From NCBI GenBank assembly GCA_958427975.1, contig CAUAEH010000028.1, forward strand, positions 1-23,834: a stretch of 23,834 bases of DNA, written 5' to 3'. Shown here in pieces: positions 1 through 8,297 of this stretch. A model generated the notes under the pieces. It ran no database searches and was not told the origin of the DNA. It worked only from the letters and a program-made list of their open reading frames with translations. A program made the position numbers and the translations under genes. How positions within the stretch are numbered: position 1 is the first letter of the stretch; each line of letters opens with the position of its first letter. Origin of the DNA: an uncultured Collinsella sp. (lineage in GTDB: Bacteria; Actinomycetota; Coriobacteriia; Coriobacteriales; Coriobacteriaceae).

Positions 1-30
1 CTCAACAGTCCCTATTTCACCGCAACTTAT
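1..30 (-). repeat. Truncated copy of a dispersed palindromic repeat
   Basis: Read on the minus strand, this segment begins ataagttgcggtgaaatagg and continues into ggactgttgag. It matches the start of the element at 13758-13828 with only a few differences (gagatacgg there against gaaataggg here). The window edge cuts off the rest, so the second arm is not visible. Two copies 13.8 kb apart in unrelated intergenic gaps indicate a dispersed family rather than a gene-specific site. Confidence 0.7.
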
Positions 31-156
31 GAAGACGCCCCTCAAGCACGGTCCCATCAGGGAAAAGGGCATATATCGGCAAAGTGCAATTCAGACCCTT
101 CCAACTTTGTACATGCAGCACCCCAAGATAAACGCGGCGGCCCCTTAGTAGCCGCA

Positions 157-279
157 GGCCGCGTACAGGGTTACTCTCCAAATCTTTCCGCAGGACGGAG
201 GAGCCCCTGCCGCGCGAAGCGCGCAGCGGGGGCTCCGACATGTCCGAGGACGATTTGGAGAGTAACCCTGTGCCCGGCC
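157..279. repeat. 123-bp near-perfect palindrome
   Basis: The arms at 165-184 and 252-271 are perfect 20-nt reverse complements (left arm acagggttactctccaaatc). Outside them, 157-164 pairs with 272-279 apart from one mismatch and one G-T. The centre contains a second GC-rich hairpin, cgcgc-gaa-gcgcg at 211-223, flanked by gagcccc and ggggctc. The whole would fold into a long cruciform or RNA hairpin. It has no T-tract, so it is not a classical terminator. It may be a REP- or MITE-like mobile palindrome or a leader structure for ftsE; the sequence alone cannot decide. Confidence 0.8.
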
Positions 280-313
280 GACGGGATCCCTAAGCACGCC
301 ATGCTTCTTATGT

Positions 314-338
314 GCAGCAAAGCTAATGCTGCTAAAAT
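314..338 (+). promoter_or_regulatory. Possible ftsE promoter (-10 TAAAAT) behind a small hairpin
   Basis: A TAAAAT hexamer lies at 333-338, about 45 bp before the ftsE GTG. No good -35 is visible at 16-18 bp. A 6-bp hairpin, gcagca/tgctgc (314-332), directly abuts it and could be an operator. This is weak and based on the hexamer alone. Confidence 0.25.
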
Positions 339-383
339 ACAAAGCGCTCATGTAGTTTAAACGCACGACGATAAGGAGCACCA

Positions 384-1604
384 GTGGGTAACCACTTCCG
401 TACCTCCGGTGCGGGCGATGATGCCCCCAAGACGCAGGCAGGCGTCCAGGGCAGTCGTTTCGCCACTCCGGATTCAGAGGGCCAGCCTGTTGCTCAGGCC
501 CCCGCTCAGCCGGTAGATCAGGCACAGCCGGCATCCGATCCCTTTGCCTACAATCCAACCAGCGATGTCGCGCTTTCCGGCACGGCGGGTTTTGAGCCCG
601 TTCAGGCCGTGACCGCTCGCGTGGAGCAGCCTCAGGCTGGTGCCGCCACGCCGCAGCCTACCATGGCCGGCATTCCCGACCCCTTGGCCCCTGCGACGCC
701 GGCTCCTCAGCCTGCGCAGTCCGGTCTCTTTGCCGCTATTCCCGACCCCACGCAGCCTGCTGCCCCGGTGGTCGAGAGCGATCAGGCCGCCGAGGTCGCA
801 AGCCTCGATAACGCGCTCAACAACCCCGATTTTACGTCGGTGTTTGCGCCCATCGATCCGCAGGCCAGCCGCAAGAAGATGGCCAAGCAGGCCGGTGTCG
901 AGCCCGTCATCCTTATGGAGCATGTCACCAAGATCTATCCGGCACAGCCCAACAAGCCTGCACTCGACGACATCAACATCGAGATCTATCCGGGCGAGTT
1001 CGTCTTCCTGGTCGGTCACTCCGGCTCGGGTAAGACCACGCTGCTGTCGACGCTCAACCGTGACGTCAAGCCGACGAGCGGCCGCATCCTGGTTGCCGGT
1101 CAGGACCTCATGAAGATCAAGAACCGCAAGGTTCCGTTCCTGCGCCGCCAGATTGGCGCCGTGTTCCAGGACTTTAAGCTTCTGCCGCAAAAGACCGCCT
1201 ACGAAAACGTGGCGTTTGCCCTGCAGTGCATCGGCAAGCCCAAGGGCGTCATTCGCAGCCAGGTGCCCGAGGTGCTGCGTCTGGTCGGCCTGGCCGATCA
1301 GATGGACTCGCTGCCCGACCAGCTTTCCGGTGGCGAGCAGCAGCGCGTTGCCGTCGCCCGCGCTATGGTCAACCGTCCGCCGCTGCTGATCTGCGACGAG
1401 CCGACGGGCAACCTCGACCCGGCGATCTCGCTGGGCATCATGAAGCTGCTCGAGCGTATTAACCGCACTGGCACCACCGTGATCGTCGCCACGCACGACC
1501 GCGAGATGGTCGATAGCATGCACCGTCGCGTGATCGCCCTCGAGGGCGGCCACGTTATCCGCGACCAGGAGAGGGGAGGTTACGGCAACTATGGCACCAA
1601 CTAA
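384..1604 (+). CDS. ftsE: Cell division ATP-binding protein FtsE with long N-terminal extension
   Basis: FtsE is the cytoplasmic ATPase of the FtsEX complex, which couples septal Z-ring assembly to activation of peptidoglycan hydrolases. The ABC core starts near residue 174. It shows Walker A GHSGSGKTT (211-219), Q-loop Q262, signature LSGGEQQR (314-321), Walker B LLICDEP (334-340) with the catalytic Glu, D-loop NLD and H-loop H371. The GTG start at 384 is supported by aaggag at 373-378, five bases upstream. The first ~170 residues are low-complexity, rich in Pro, Ala and Gln, with two IPDP-containing segments (near 97 and 119). Typical FtsE proteins are about 220-230 residues and lack this part. 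ftsX starts inside the 3' end, as expected for this pair. The identification is firm; the role of the extension is unknown. Confidence 0.95.
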   Translation: MGNHFRTSGAGDDAPKTQAGVQGSRFATPDSEGQPVAQAPAQPVDQAQPASDPFAYNPTSDVALSGTAGFEPVQAVTARVEQPQAGAATPQPTMAGIPDPLAPATPAPQPAQSGLFAAIPDPTQPAAPVVESDQAAEVASLDNALNNPDFTSVFAPIDPQASRKKMAKQAGVEPVILMEHVTKIYPAQPNKPALDDINIEIYPGEFVFLVGHSGSGKTTLLSTLNRDVKPTSGRILVAGQDLMKIKNRKVPFLRRQIGAVFQDFKLLPQKTAYENVAFALQCIGKPKGVIRSQVPEVLRLVGLADQMDSLPDQLSGGEQQRVAVARAMVNRPPLLICDEPTGNLDPAISLGIMKLLERINRTGTTVIVATHDREMVDSMHRRVIALEGGHVIRDQERGGYGNYGTN

Positions 1605-2511
1605 CGTAGGCTACTCCTTCAAAGAGGCAATCAGCCACTTCTTCCGTAACTGGACTACCTCGCTCGGCGCCGTCATCACGATCTTCCTTTCGCTGTTTAT
1701 CATCGGCCTGTTTATCATGGGCTCTGCGATGCTGAACTCCGTGATCGGCACCGTCGAGGATCAGGTTGTCATTAATGCCTTTATTAGCGATGACGCCGAT
1801 CAGGCAGACGTCCAGGCCTTTGAGGCCGAGCTCAAGACGTGGAGCAACGTCAAGTCCGTGACCTATAAGGATAAGGACGACGCGCTGGCCGAGTACACGA
1901 GCAAGATGTCGGGTAACGCCGACGCCACCATGAGCGCGCTCGACGGCCAGAACCCGCTGCCCGCCTCGTTTGCGATTGAGATGGACGATCCGTCTCAGGT
2001 CGAGAGCACGGCCAAGAAGCTCAAGAAGAATGCCGACTTCCAAAAGATCGCGGACGACGGCGACGTCAACGCGAGCGTGCTGTACGGCCAGGAGGAAGTG
2101 AGCCGCCTGTTCCAGGTGACCAACTACATCCGCATCGCCGCCGTGGTGCTCGTTGGCCTGCTGACTTTTATCGCGTTCATCTTTATCAACAACACGATTC
2201 GCCTGTCCATCACGGCGCGTCGTCGTGAGATTGCGATTATGCGTCTGGTCGGCGCCAGCAACGGCTTCATTCGTGGCCCGTTTATCACCGAGGGCGTGCT
2301 GCAGGCCATTTTGGGCTCGCTGCTTTCCATCGGCGTTCTGGAGCTGCTGCGCAATTTGATGATTCCGCGTCTGCAGGAGAGCATCGGCTGGATGTCGTTT
2401 GCCCTGCCGATGCAGTACTACCTGGTGACCTATGCTGCGCTGATTCTGGTCGGCGTGATTATCGGTCTCTTTGGTTCTGCCATCGCCATGCGCCGCTACC
2501 TGCGCGTGTAA
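1591..2511 (+). CDS. ftsX: Cell division membrane protein FtsX
   Basis: FtsX is the permease-like partner of FtsE. It transmits ATPase activity across the membrane to cell-wall hydrolases and carries no known substrate. At 306 residues it has the family layout: a cytoplasmic N-terminus, TM1 at about 25-48, an extracellular domain at about 49-178, TM2 180-201, TM3 231-252 and TM4 276-300. The conserved stretch after TM2 (RLSITARRREIAIMRLVGAS) is the FtsX/MacB-type coupling region. The ATG lies 14 bases inside ftsE, preceded by a gaggggagg Shine-Dalgarno in the ftsE coding sequence, so the two are translationally coupled. A terminator follows at 2536. The cognate hydrolase is not in the window. 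Confidence 0.95.
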   Translation: MAPTNVGYSFKEAISHFFRNWTTSLGAVITIFLSLFIIGLFIMGSAMLNSVIGTVEDQVVINAFISDDADQADVQAFEAELKTWSNVKSVTYKDKDDALAEYTSKMSGNADATMSALDGQNPLPASFAIEMDDPSQVESTAKKLKKNADFQKIADDGDVNASVLYGQEEVSRLFQVTNYIRIAAVVLVGLLTFIAFIFINNTIRLSITARRREIAIMRLVGASNGFIRGPFITEGVLQAILGSLLSIGVLELLRNLMIPRLQESIGWMSFALPMQYYLVTYAALILVGVIIGLFGSAIAMRRYLRV

Positions 2512-2535
2512 GCATGCCTGGAATTCACCCCTTCC

Positions 2536-2569
2536 AACGGGTCGTCTCTTATGGGGCGGCCCGTTTTTT
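2536..2569 (+). terminator. Rho-independent terminator of ftsEX
   Basis: The stem aacgggtcg (2536-2544) pairs with cggcccgtt (2557-2565), 9 bp with one G-U, followed by a run of T to 2569. It lies 24 bp after the ftsX stop. Confidence 0.88.
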
Positions 2570-2646
2570 GATCCCTAGGGGACGGCAGGAAAGCGAATCA
2601 TTTGGGTAGACTCTTTGGAGTTCGCAATCGATAGTTAGGAGGCGCC

Positions 2647-4782
2647 ATGGGGCGCAATAACAAGCATAAGCGTGGAGCTCGCAATAAGCGCGGGCCGGTG
2701 CGCAGCGAACGCCGTCCGAGCCTGACCGGGCGCGTGCAGCTCCATGAGCATAGCACCTACGTTGTAACCGAAAACGGCGACTACAAGGTCATGGGTCGCG
2801 GCAAGCGTGAGATCATGGACGGCGATACCGTTGCCGTGAGCATTAAGAACAGCCCGCACGGTGAGCGGCGCGCCGTGATCGAAGGCGTGGTTGAGCGCGC
2901 AGCCATAAGCGTGGTGGGTACGTACCAGACCGCCGGTCCGCTCGGTGTGATCGAGCCGCTCGATTCGCGCCTGAAGGCCGACTTCTTCATTTTGCCCGAG
3001 GATACCTCGGCGGATCGTCTGGGTGTCCACCCGGGTGATGCTGTTGTCGCGCGCATTTTGACCTACCCGACGCGCCTGGAATCGGGCACCGTGACGATCG
3101 AGCGCCGCATTGGCGGAGATGATGCGCCCGATTTGGGCGTTCAATATGTGATGGCGCGCTACGGCTATACCGATAGCTATCCCGAGGCCGCGCTGGACGA
3201 GGCCGAGGGGCTTTCGCTCGATGTGTCCGCGGCGCTTAAGGACCCGCTCCGCCGCGATCTGCGCGACCGCTTTGTCATCACGATCGACCCGGTCGACGCG
3301 CGCGACTTTGACGATGCCATTTCGCTGGAGCGTACGCCCGAGGGTGGCTACAAGCTGGGTGTGCATATCGCCGACGTTTCACACTATGTGGCTTGGGACG
3401 GACATATCGATCTTGAGGCTCGCCATCGCACGACATCGGTGTATCTGGCCGATCGCGTGCTTCCCATGCTGCCCGAACGCCTGTCCTGTGACCTGTGCTC
3501 GCTTCGCCCTGACGAGGACCGTCTTGCGTTTACCGTCGATATCGAGCTCGATGCGCAGGGTCGCGTGCGGCATTACGATCCGTACCCCAGCGTGATTCGC
3601 TCGCGTGTGCGTATGGACTATGACGGCGCCGAGGCGCTGCTGGTGCGTGCCGGCGCGGTTGAGTATTCGGTGCTGGAGGGTGCGGCCGAGGATGTTGCGG
3701 CTGCCGAGACCTCGCGCGAGGAAGCGCTTGAGCGCGGTCTTGCGTGCGAGGAGGCCGCCCGCGGCTACAACGTCGACCTCTGCGATTTCCTTGTTGCCGC
3801 TAACGAACTCGCCGAACTTCGCCGTCGTATTCGTCGCGCCCGCGGCTCAGTCGATTTTGACACGGCCGAGATTCGCGCTCTATTGGATAAGGACGGAGTA
3901 CCCGTGCAGATTGTGGCGCGTGAGCGTTCGTGTGCCACGTCGCTTATCGAGGAGGCCATGCTGCTCGCCAACGAGTGCGTTGCAGAGTGGCTGGCAGACC
4001 GTGATATCGAGGCCTGCTATCGCGTGCATGAGGATCCGAGCCCCGATAGCCTGCACGGTGCCGCCGTTGCGCTGGCGCAGTTAGGCATCATCGACGATCG
4101 CCGTGCTGCCGGTATTGCCCTGGGGAGCCCCGATGAGCTGCAGGCTGCAGTTGATGCTGCCGCCGGTACGGCCAACGCACCGCTCGTTAACACGCTGCTT
4201 CTGCGCAGCATGCAGCGCGCGCTGTACAAGCCGCGCAACGAGGGCCACTTTGCGCTCGCCGCGCCGTGCTACTGTCACTTTACGAGTCCCATCCGTCGCT
4301 ACCCCGATCTGGTGGTGCACCGCGTGCTCAAACTGCAGTTGGCCTATGAGCAGCTCGGCGGCAAGGACGCCTTGGTCCGTACGCTGCGGCTGATCGGCAA
4401 GGGGCGCGAGTCGCTGCCGCGCATTCTGCCGCAGATCTGCCGCGCATGCAGCGATGCCGAGCGCGCGGCAGATGCCGCCAGCCATGCGACGCAAAAGATC
4501 AAGATTGCCCAGTACTATGAGGACCGTCTGGGCGAGCGCTATGCCGGAACCGTCTCGTGGGTTAGCAGCATGGGCCTTTTTGTGCGCTTGGACCTAACGC
4601 AGGTCGAAGGCTTGGTTTCGATCAAGAGTCTGGGCAACGAGTGGTTCGATTTCGACGAGGACGCGCTCACGCTCACAGGTGCCGACACGGGCACCCGTTA
4701 CGAGCTGGGGCAGCGCGTGATTATCGAGGTCTCGCGCGTCAATACCACGCGTGGGCACTTGGACTTTAAGCTTATCCATTAG
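2647..4782 (+). CDS. rnr: Ribonuclease R (RNB-family 3'-5' exoribonuclease)
   Basis: RNase R degrades structured RNA processively from the 3' end, including rRNA fragments and mRNA released by trans-translation. The ATG at 2647 follows aggagg (2637-2642). The N-terminus is short and very basic (residues 1-25), then OB/cold-shock-like segments run to about 155. The RNB catalytic domain spans about 203-530, with ITIDPVDARDFDDAISL near 211-227 supplying the metal-binding aspartates D214, D220, D222 and D223. The conserved FTSPIRRYPDL motif lies near 545-555. A C-terminal S1 domain occupies about 630-711. At 711 residues it is somewhat shorter than E. coli RNase R (813) and lacks the long basic C-terminal tail. 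It stands alone between two terminators. smpB, its partner in tmRNA quality control, is 9 kb downstream. Confidence 0.95.
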   Translation: MGRNNKHKRGARNKRGPVRSERRPSLTGRVQLHEHSTYVVTENGDYKVMGRGKREIMDGDTVAVSIKNSPHGERRAVIEGVVERAAISVVGTYQTAGPLGVIEPLDSRLKADFFILPEDTSADRLGVHPGDAVVARILTYPTRLESGTVTIERRIGGDDAPDLGVQYVMARYGYTDSYPEAALDEAEGLSLDVSAALKDPLRRDLRDRFVITIDPVDARDFDDAISLERTPEGGYKLGVHIADVSHYVAWDGHIDLEARHRTTSVYLADRVLPMLPERLSCDLCSLRPDEDRLAFTVDIELDAQGRVRHYDPYPSVIRSRVRMDYDGAEALLVRAGAVEYSVLEGAAEDVAAAETSREEALERGLACEEAARGYNVDLCDFLVAANELAELRRRIRRARGSVDFDTAEIRALLDKDGVPVQIVARERSCATSLIEEAMLLANECVAEWLADRDIEACYRVHEDPSPDSLHGAAVALAQLGIIDDRRAAGIALGSPDELQAAVDAAAGTANAPLVNTLLLRSMQRALYKPRNEGHFALAAPCYCHFTSPIRRYPDLVVHRVLKLQLAYEQLGGKDALVRTLRLIGKGRESLPRILPQICRACSDAERAADAASHATQKIKIAQYYEDRLGERYAGTVSWVSSMGLFVRLDLTQVEGLVSIKSLGNEWFDFDEDALTLTGADTGTRYELGQRVIIEVSRVNTTRGHLDFKLIH

Positions 4783-4811
4783 CCAAATCCCGACTCATGG
4801 TGGGGGAGCGG

Positions 4812-4838
4812 AGGGCGGCCTTTCGGGACCGCCCTTCG
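4812..4838 (+). terminator. Probable terminator of rnr
   Basis: The stem agggcgg (4812-4818) pairs with ccgccct (4829-4835) around a small loop, 29 bp after the rnr stop. The tail is only mildly T-rich (tcgcattt), so strength is uncertain. Confidence 0.6.
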
Positions 4839-4896
4839 CATTTGAATCGTGGCTACCTTGCCGTCTGCTCGGCCGCCCGCTTACCTGCTATTTGAG

Positions 4897-4940
4897 AGGT
4901 AAAACCTACCAAAATAAACCTGTCCCTTTTGTCAGGTTTA
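4897..4940. promoter_or_regulatory. Palindromic sites upstream of the serine recombinase
   Basis: Two palindromes sit side by side just before the recombinase gene: aggt-aaa-acct (4897-4907) and taaacctg (4915-4922) facing caggttta (4933-4940) across 10 bases. The hexamer AAACCT occurs at 4902-4907 and 4916-4921, and inverted at 4934-4939. Serine recombinases bind short inverted repeats and often autoregulate, so this may be a recombination site or operator. No experimental or comparative support is available here. Confidence 0.4.
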
Positions 4941-4958
4941 CAAGAAAGCGGGGATGAG

Positions 4959-5564
4959 ATGGCGACGGTGTACGGTTATGCGCGGGTGAGTTCGCGCGAT
5001 CAGAATCTTAATCGGCAGCTGGATGCGCTGGGCGCCTATGGCGTGGGCTCGGCGAATATTTATGCCGACCATGCGAGCGGCAAGGACTTCGATCGACCGC
5101 GTTATCGCGAGCTGCTGCACGTCCTGGGAGACGGGGACGTGCTGGTGGTGCTTTCTATCGACCGACTTGGCCGTAATTACTCCGAGATTCTTGAGGAATG
5201 GCGACGCATTACCAAGGTGCTCGGGGTTGCCATTGTGGTGTTGGATATGCCATTGCTTGACACGCGCGCCAGGGCCAGCGGCGCGCCGGATGTGACTAAC
5301 ACCCTGATTGCTGATATTGTGCTGCAGCTGCTGAGCTACGTGGCGCAGGTGGAGCGCGAGAATATCCATCGGCGCCAGGCGGAGGGGATTGCAGCGGCGC
5401 GGGCGCGAGGGGTCCGTTTCGGTCGACCTCGCAAGCCATGCCCTCCTCAGTTTGAGCTGGTGCGCGATAGCTATGAGGCGGGCGATATTACCCGCAGCCA
5501 GGCAGCAAAGTGCCTGGGCGTGTGCGTGGGGACGTTCGATCGCTGGATGCGCGAGGCGGGGTAG
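4959..5564 (+). CDS. Serine recombinase (resolvase/invertase family)
   Basis: A site-specific recombinase that cuts DNA through a serine nucleophile. The N-terminal catalytic domain shows YGYARVSSRDQN (residues 5-16), giving catalytic Arg9 and Ser11, and SIDRLGRNY with the two further active-site arginines. A C-terminal helix-turn-helix (ITRSQAAKCLGVCVGTFDRW) would bind the crossover site. Its roughly 200 residues match the small Hin/Tn3-resolvase class. I chose the ATG at 4959; a TTG at 4929 in the same frame has no Shine-Dalgarno and would place coding sequence over the palindrome at 4915-4940. No transposase, invertible segment or other mobile-element gene adjoins it. It could be a relic of a lost element or a free-standing invertase acting elsewhere. 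Confidence 0.85.
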   Translation: MATVYGYARVSSRDQNLNRQLDALGAYGVGSANIYADHASGKDFDRPRYRELLHVLGDGDVLVVLSIDRLGRNYSEILEEWRRITKVLGVAIVVLDMPLLDTRARASGAPDVTNTLIADIVLQLLSYVAQVERENIHRRQAEGIAAARARGVRFGRPRKPCPPQFELVRDSYEAGDITRSQAAKCLGVCVGTFDRWMREAG

Positions 5565-5668
5565 GGTTTTGCGTCGCTTTGTCGCTTCCTGTTGCGATTC
5601 AAATTTTGATACGGTGACGATGCCATTTGGGGCTACACTCGCTGATATTCAAAAAAGGAGGTTGACCC

Positions 5669-6250
5669 TTGGCGCGCGTAAAACAAATAATCGGATGGAC
5701 CGCGATCGTTCTGTTCGCTGCAACGCTGGCGGGCATCTGGGTGCTGACGGAGCAAAATGCGGTGGAGACGTCGTTGCTGAGCGAGTCCACCGCGCGTGTG
5801 GTGGAGGGTCAGGCTACGGGCGTTCAGGCTGTCGATGCCACGGGTGAAGCTCAGGCGGAGAACGGAATGACCGGGGGCACCGATTCGGCTGCCTCGAATG
5901 TCCGGTCTGGCCGACTTGCTTCCATTCGCATGTGGGTGGGCACGAACGTCCGTCGCGTTGCCCATACTGTAGAGTTTTTCTTCGTCGGATTGTTCGCCTC
6001 GGTGGTCGTGGTTTGCTTTTCCAGGCGTCCGTGGAGCGTATGCTCCCGTTGCGTGCCCGTATTGCTCTTTTGCGCCGCCTGCTCCGTTGGCGATCAGGTA
6101 CATAAGATCTTTGTTCCCGGCAGGCATTTCGACGTTATCGATTTAGGATTCGATGCTGCGGGCTATGTCATCGCCATGCTGTTGGTATTGCTGACGGCGG
6201 CGTTGGTGCGCCATGCGACTCGGCCGATCGGCGCCCATGCGAGGCGCTAG
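5669..6250 (+). CDS. VanZ-like integral membrane protein
   Basis: The C-terminal half matches the VanZ-like family: H99-x-x-E102 at the start of a membrane helix, then GDQVHKIFVPGRHFDVIDL (about 141-159) with Asp142, Gln143, His145, Arg152, Asp155 and Asp158, followed by a last helix. VanZ of enterococci raises teicoplanin resistance by an unknown mechanism; most VanZ-like proteins are uncharacterised. A first membrane helix at about 7-27 is separated from the VanZ core by some 60 polar residues (about 30-90), longer than usual. The TTG start at 5669 is supported by aaggagg (5655-5661), seven bases upstream. It is transcribed alone and ends before a terminator at 6332. Confidence 0.75.
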   Translation: MARVKQIIGWTAIVLFAATLAGIWVLTEQNAVETSLLSESTARVVEGQATGVQAVDATGEAQAENGMTGGTDSAASNVRSGRLASIRMWVGTNVRRVAHTVEFFFVGLFASVVVVCFSRRPWSVCSRCVPVLLFCAACSVGDQVHKIFVPGRHFDVIDLGFDAAGYVIAMLLVLLTAALVRHATRPIGAHARR

Positions 6251-6331
6251 CCGGTAACAAACCCGTTTCTGATAATGCGACCTTGTTGAATTATTTTGTG
6301 TCGCGCGTATTTCCGAGCGGTCGGATTTGAG

Positions 6332-6358
6332 GGGCGAGCGGTAGAACGCTCGCCCTTT
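6332..6358 (+). terminator. Terminator after the VanZ-like gene
   Basis: The perfect 9-bp stem gggcgagcg (6332-6340) pairs with cgctcgccc (6347-6355), loop gtagaa, then ttt. The T-tract is short. It lies 81 bp after the stop codon and 97 bp before the murR start. Confidence 0.7.
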
Positions 6359-6380
6359 GTGCGCCACGATGCGGCACAAT

Positions 6381-6409
6381 GTACCGCAAAAGCTGTTTGT
6401 ATCCGGTAC
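6381..6409. promoter_or_regulatory. Inverted repeat upstream of murR (candidate operator)
   Basis: gtaccg (6381-6386) faces cggtac (6404-6409) across 17 bases in the 96-bp gap between the terminator and murR. RpiR/MurR-type regulators bind palindromes near their own promoter, so this is a candidate. Six-base arms are short, and no clear -35/-10 pair accompanies them. Confidence 0.3.
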
Positions 6410-6454
6410 GAATCGTTCGTTGGTCTTTAATTCTTCTCAACGGAGGTGTTTGAG

Positions 6455-7306
6455 ATGGCAAACGGATTGCTTTTGCGGCTTCGCGAGCGTGAGCTCAGCG
6501 CGAGCCCGGCGGAACGCAATGTCATCGCATATGTAAGCGCTCATCCGCACGAGGTGGTCGGGCTGTCCGTCCGCGGTCTTGCCGATGTCACGTTCTCCTC
6601 GCCCTCGAGCATTTTGCGCTTTTGCAAGCGTTTGGGTTTTGCGGGCTACAAGGAGTTCCAGCGCGAACTGATTGCCGAGCTGGCGCTCTTAGGTGACAAG
6701 AAAGACGTAGCTCTCGAGGACATCTCCATGGATGACAGCGTCGAACGCATCGTGGGGAAGGTGATGAAAAGCAACGTGCGCACGATCGAGGCGACGGCGC
6801 GAACGCTCGATTACACCGTCTTGGAGCGATGCGCGGCCCGTCTTAAGCGGGCACGCGCGGTCAATCTGTTCGGTATTGGTGCTTCTCGTTTGGTCGCGCA
6901 CGACCTGGCGCAAAAGCTCATGCGTGTCGACAAAGAGTGCCATCTGTACGACGACTGGCATGATCAGCTCTTATGTGCCAAGAACATGCATGAGGGCGAT
7001 ATGGCAATCGCCTTTAGTTACTCGGGCTTGACGCAAGAGGTGCTGGACTGCACCGCCGAGGCTCAACGCCACAACTGTCCCGTAGTGGCCGTTACCAAAG
7101 TAGATGGATCATCCAAGCTTGCCACCATGGCCGATGCCGTGCTCGGCGTCGCTGCGAGTGAACCCTTGGTCCGCAGCGGTGCCATGGCTTCGCGTATGGC
7201 CCAGCTTATGGTTGTCGATGCCCTGTACGCTGCTTACGTTGCCAGCGACTACGAACGGGCGACGCATGTCATTAAGCAAAACTACATCGAGAAACAGGAA
7301 AGATGA
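6455..7306 (+). CDS. murR: MurR/RpiR-family transcriptional regulator
   Basis: RpiR-type regulators combine an N-terminal helix-turn-helix with a SIS domain that binds a phosphosugar; MurR senses MurNAc-6-phosphate and controls murQP. The HTH covers about residues 1-77 (LADVTFSSPSSILRFCKRLG). The SIS domain covers about 125-255, with NLFGIGASRLVAHDLAQK and the phosphate-binding FSYSGLTQEVLD. The ATG at 6455 follows cggagg (6441-6446) by eight bases; a GTG at 6446 overlaps that site and is unlikely. murQ begins ten bases after its stop, so it leads the mur operon. The name rests on family plus context; ligand specificity is inferred. Confidence 0.82.
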   Translation: MANGLLLRLRERELSASPAERNVIAYVSAHPHEVVGLSVRGLADVTFSSPSSILRFCKRLGFAGYKEFQRELIAELALLGDKKDVALEDISMDDSVERIVGKVMKSNVRTIEATARTLDYTVLERCAARLKRARAVNLFGIGASRLVAHDLAQKLMRVDKECHLYDDWHDQLLCAKNMHEGDMAIAFSYSGLTQEVLDCTAEAQRHNCPVVAVTKVDGSSKLATMADAVLGVAASEPLVRSGAMASRMAQLMVVDALYAAYVASDYERATHVIKQNYIEKQER

Positions 7307-7316
7307 GGTGAATGAA

Positions 7317-8240
<924 letters not shown>

Positions 8241-8297
8241 GTGCGCGGCGTGAGCTGATATGACATCCAGACGAGATACCCAATACAAGGAGGAGTT

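Larger units (their letters stand above)
1..383. other. Non-coding region upstream of ftsE
   Basis: No convincing gene is present in this 383-bp stretch. It contains a truncated repeat at the left edge (1-30), a 123-bp near-palindrome (157-279) and a possible ftsE promoter around 314-338. Small open frames on the minus strand here have no ribosome binding site and run through the palindrome, so they are not called. The stretch probably separates ftsE from an upstream gene outside the window. Confidence 0.7.

Noticed and set aside
17..241. 74-codon minus-strand open frame upstream of ftsE
   Set aside because: No Shine-Dalgarno, and the start and first third lie inside a palindromic repeat.
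4929..4958. Upstream TTG start of the serine recombinase
   Set aside because: No ribosome binding site, and the extra residues precede the usual start of the family; they overlap a palindrome.
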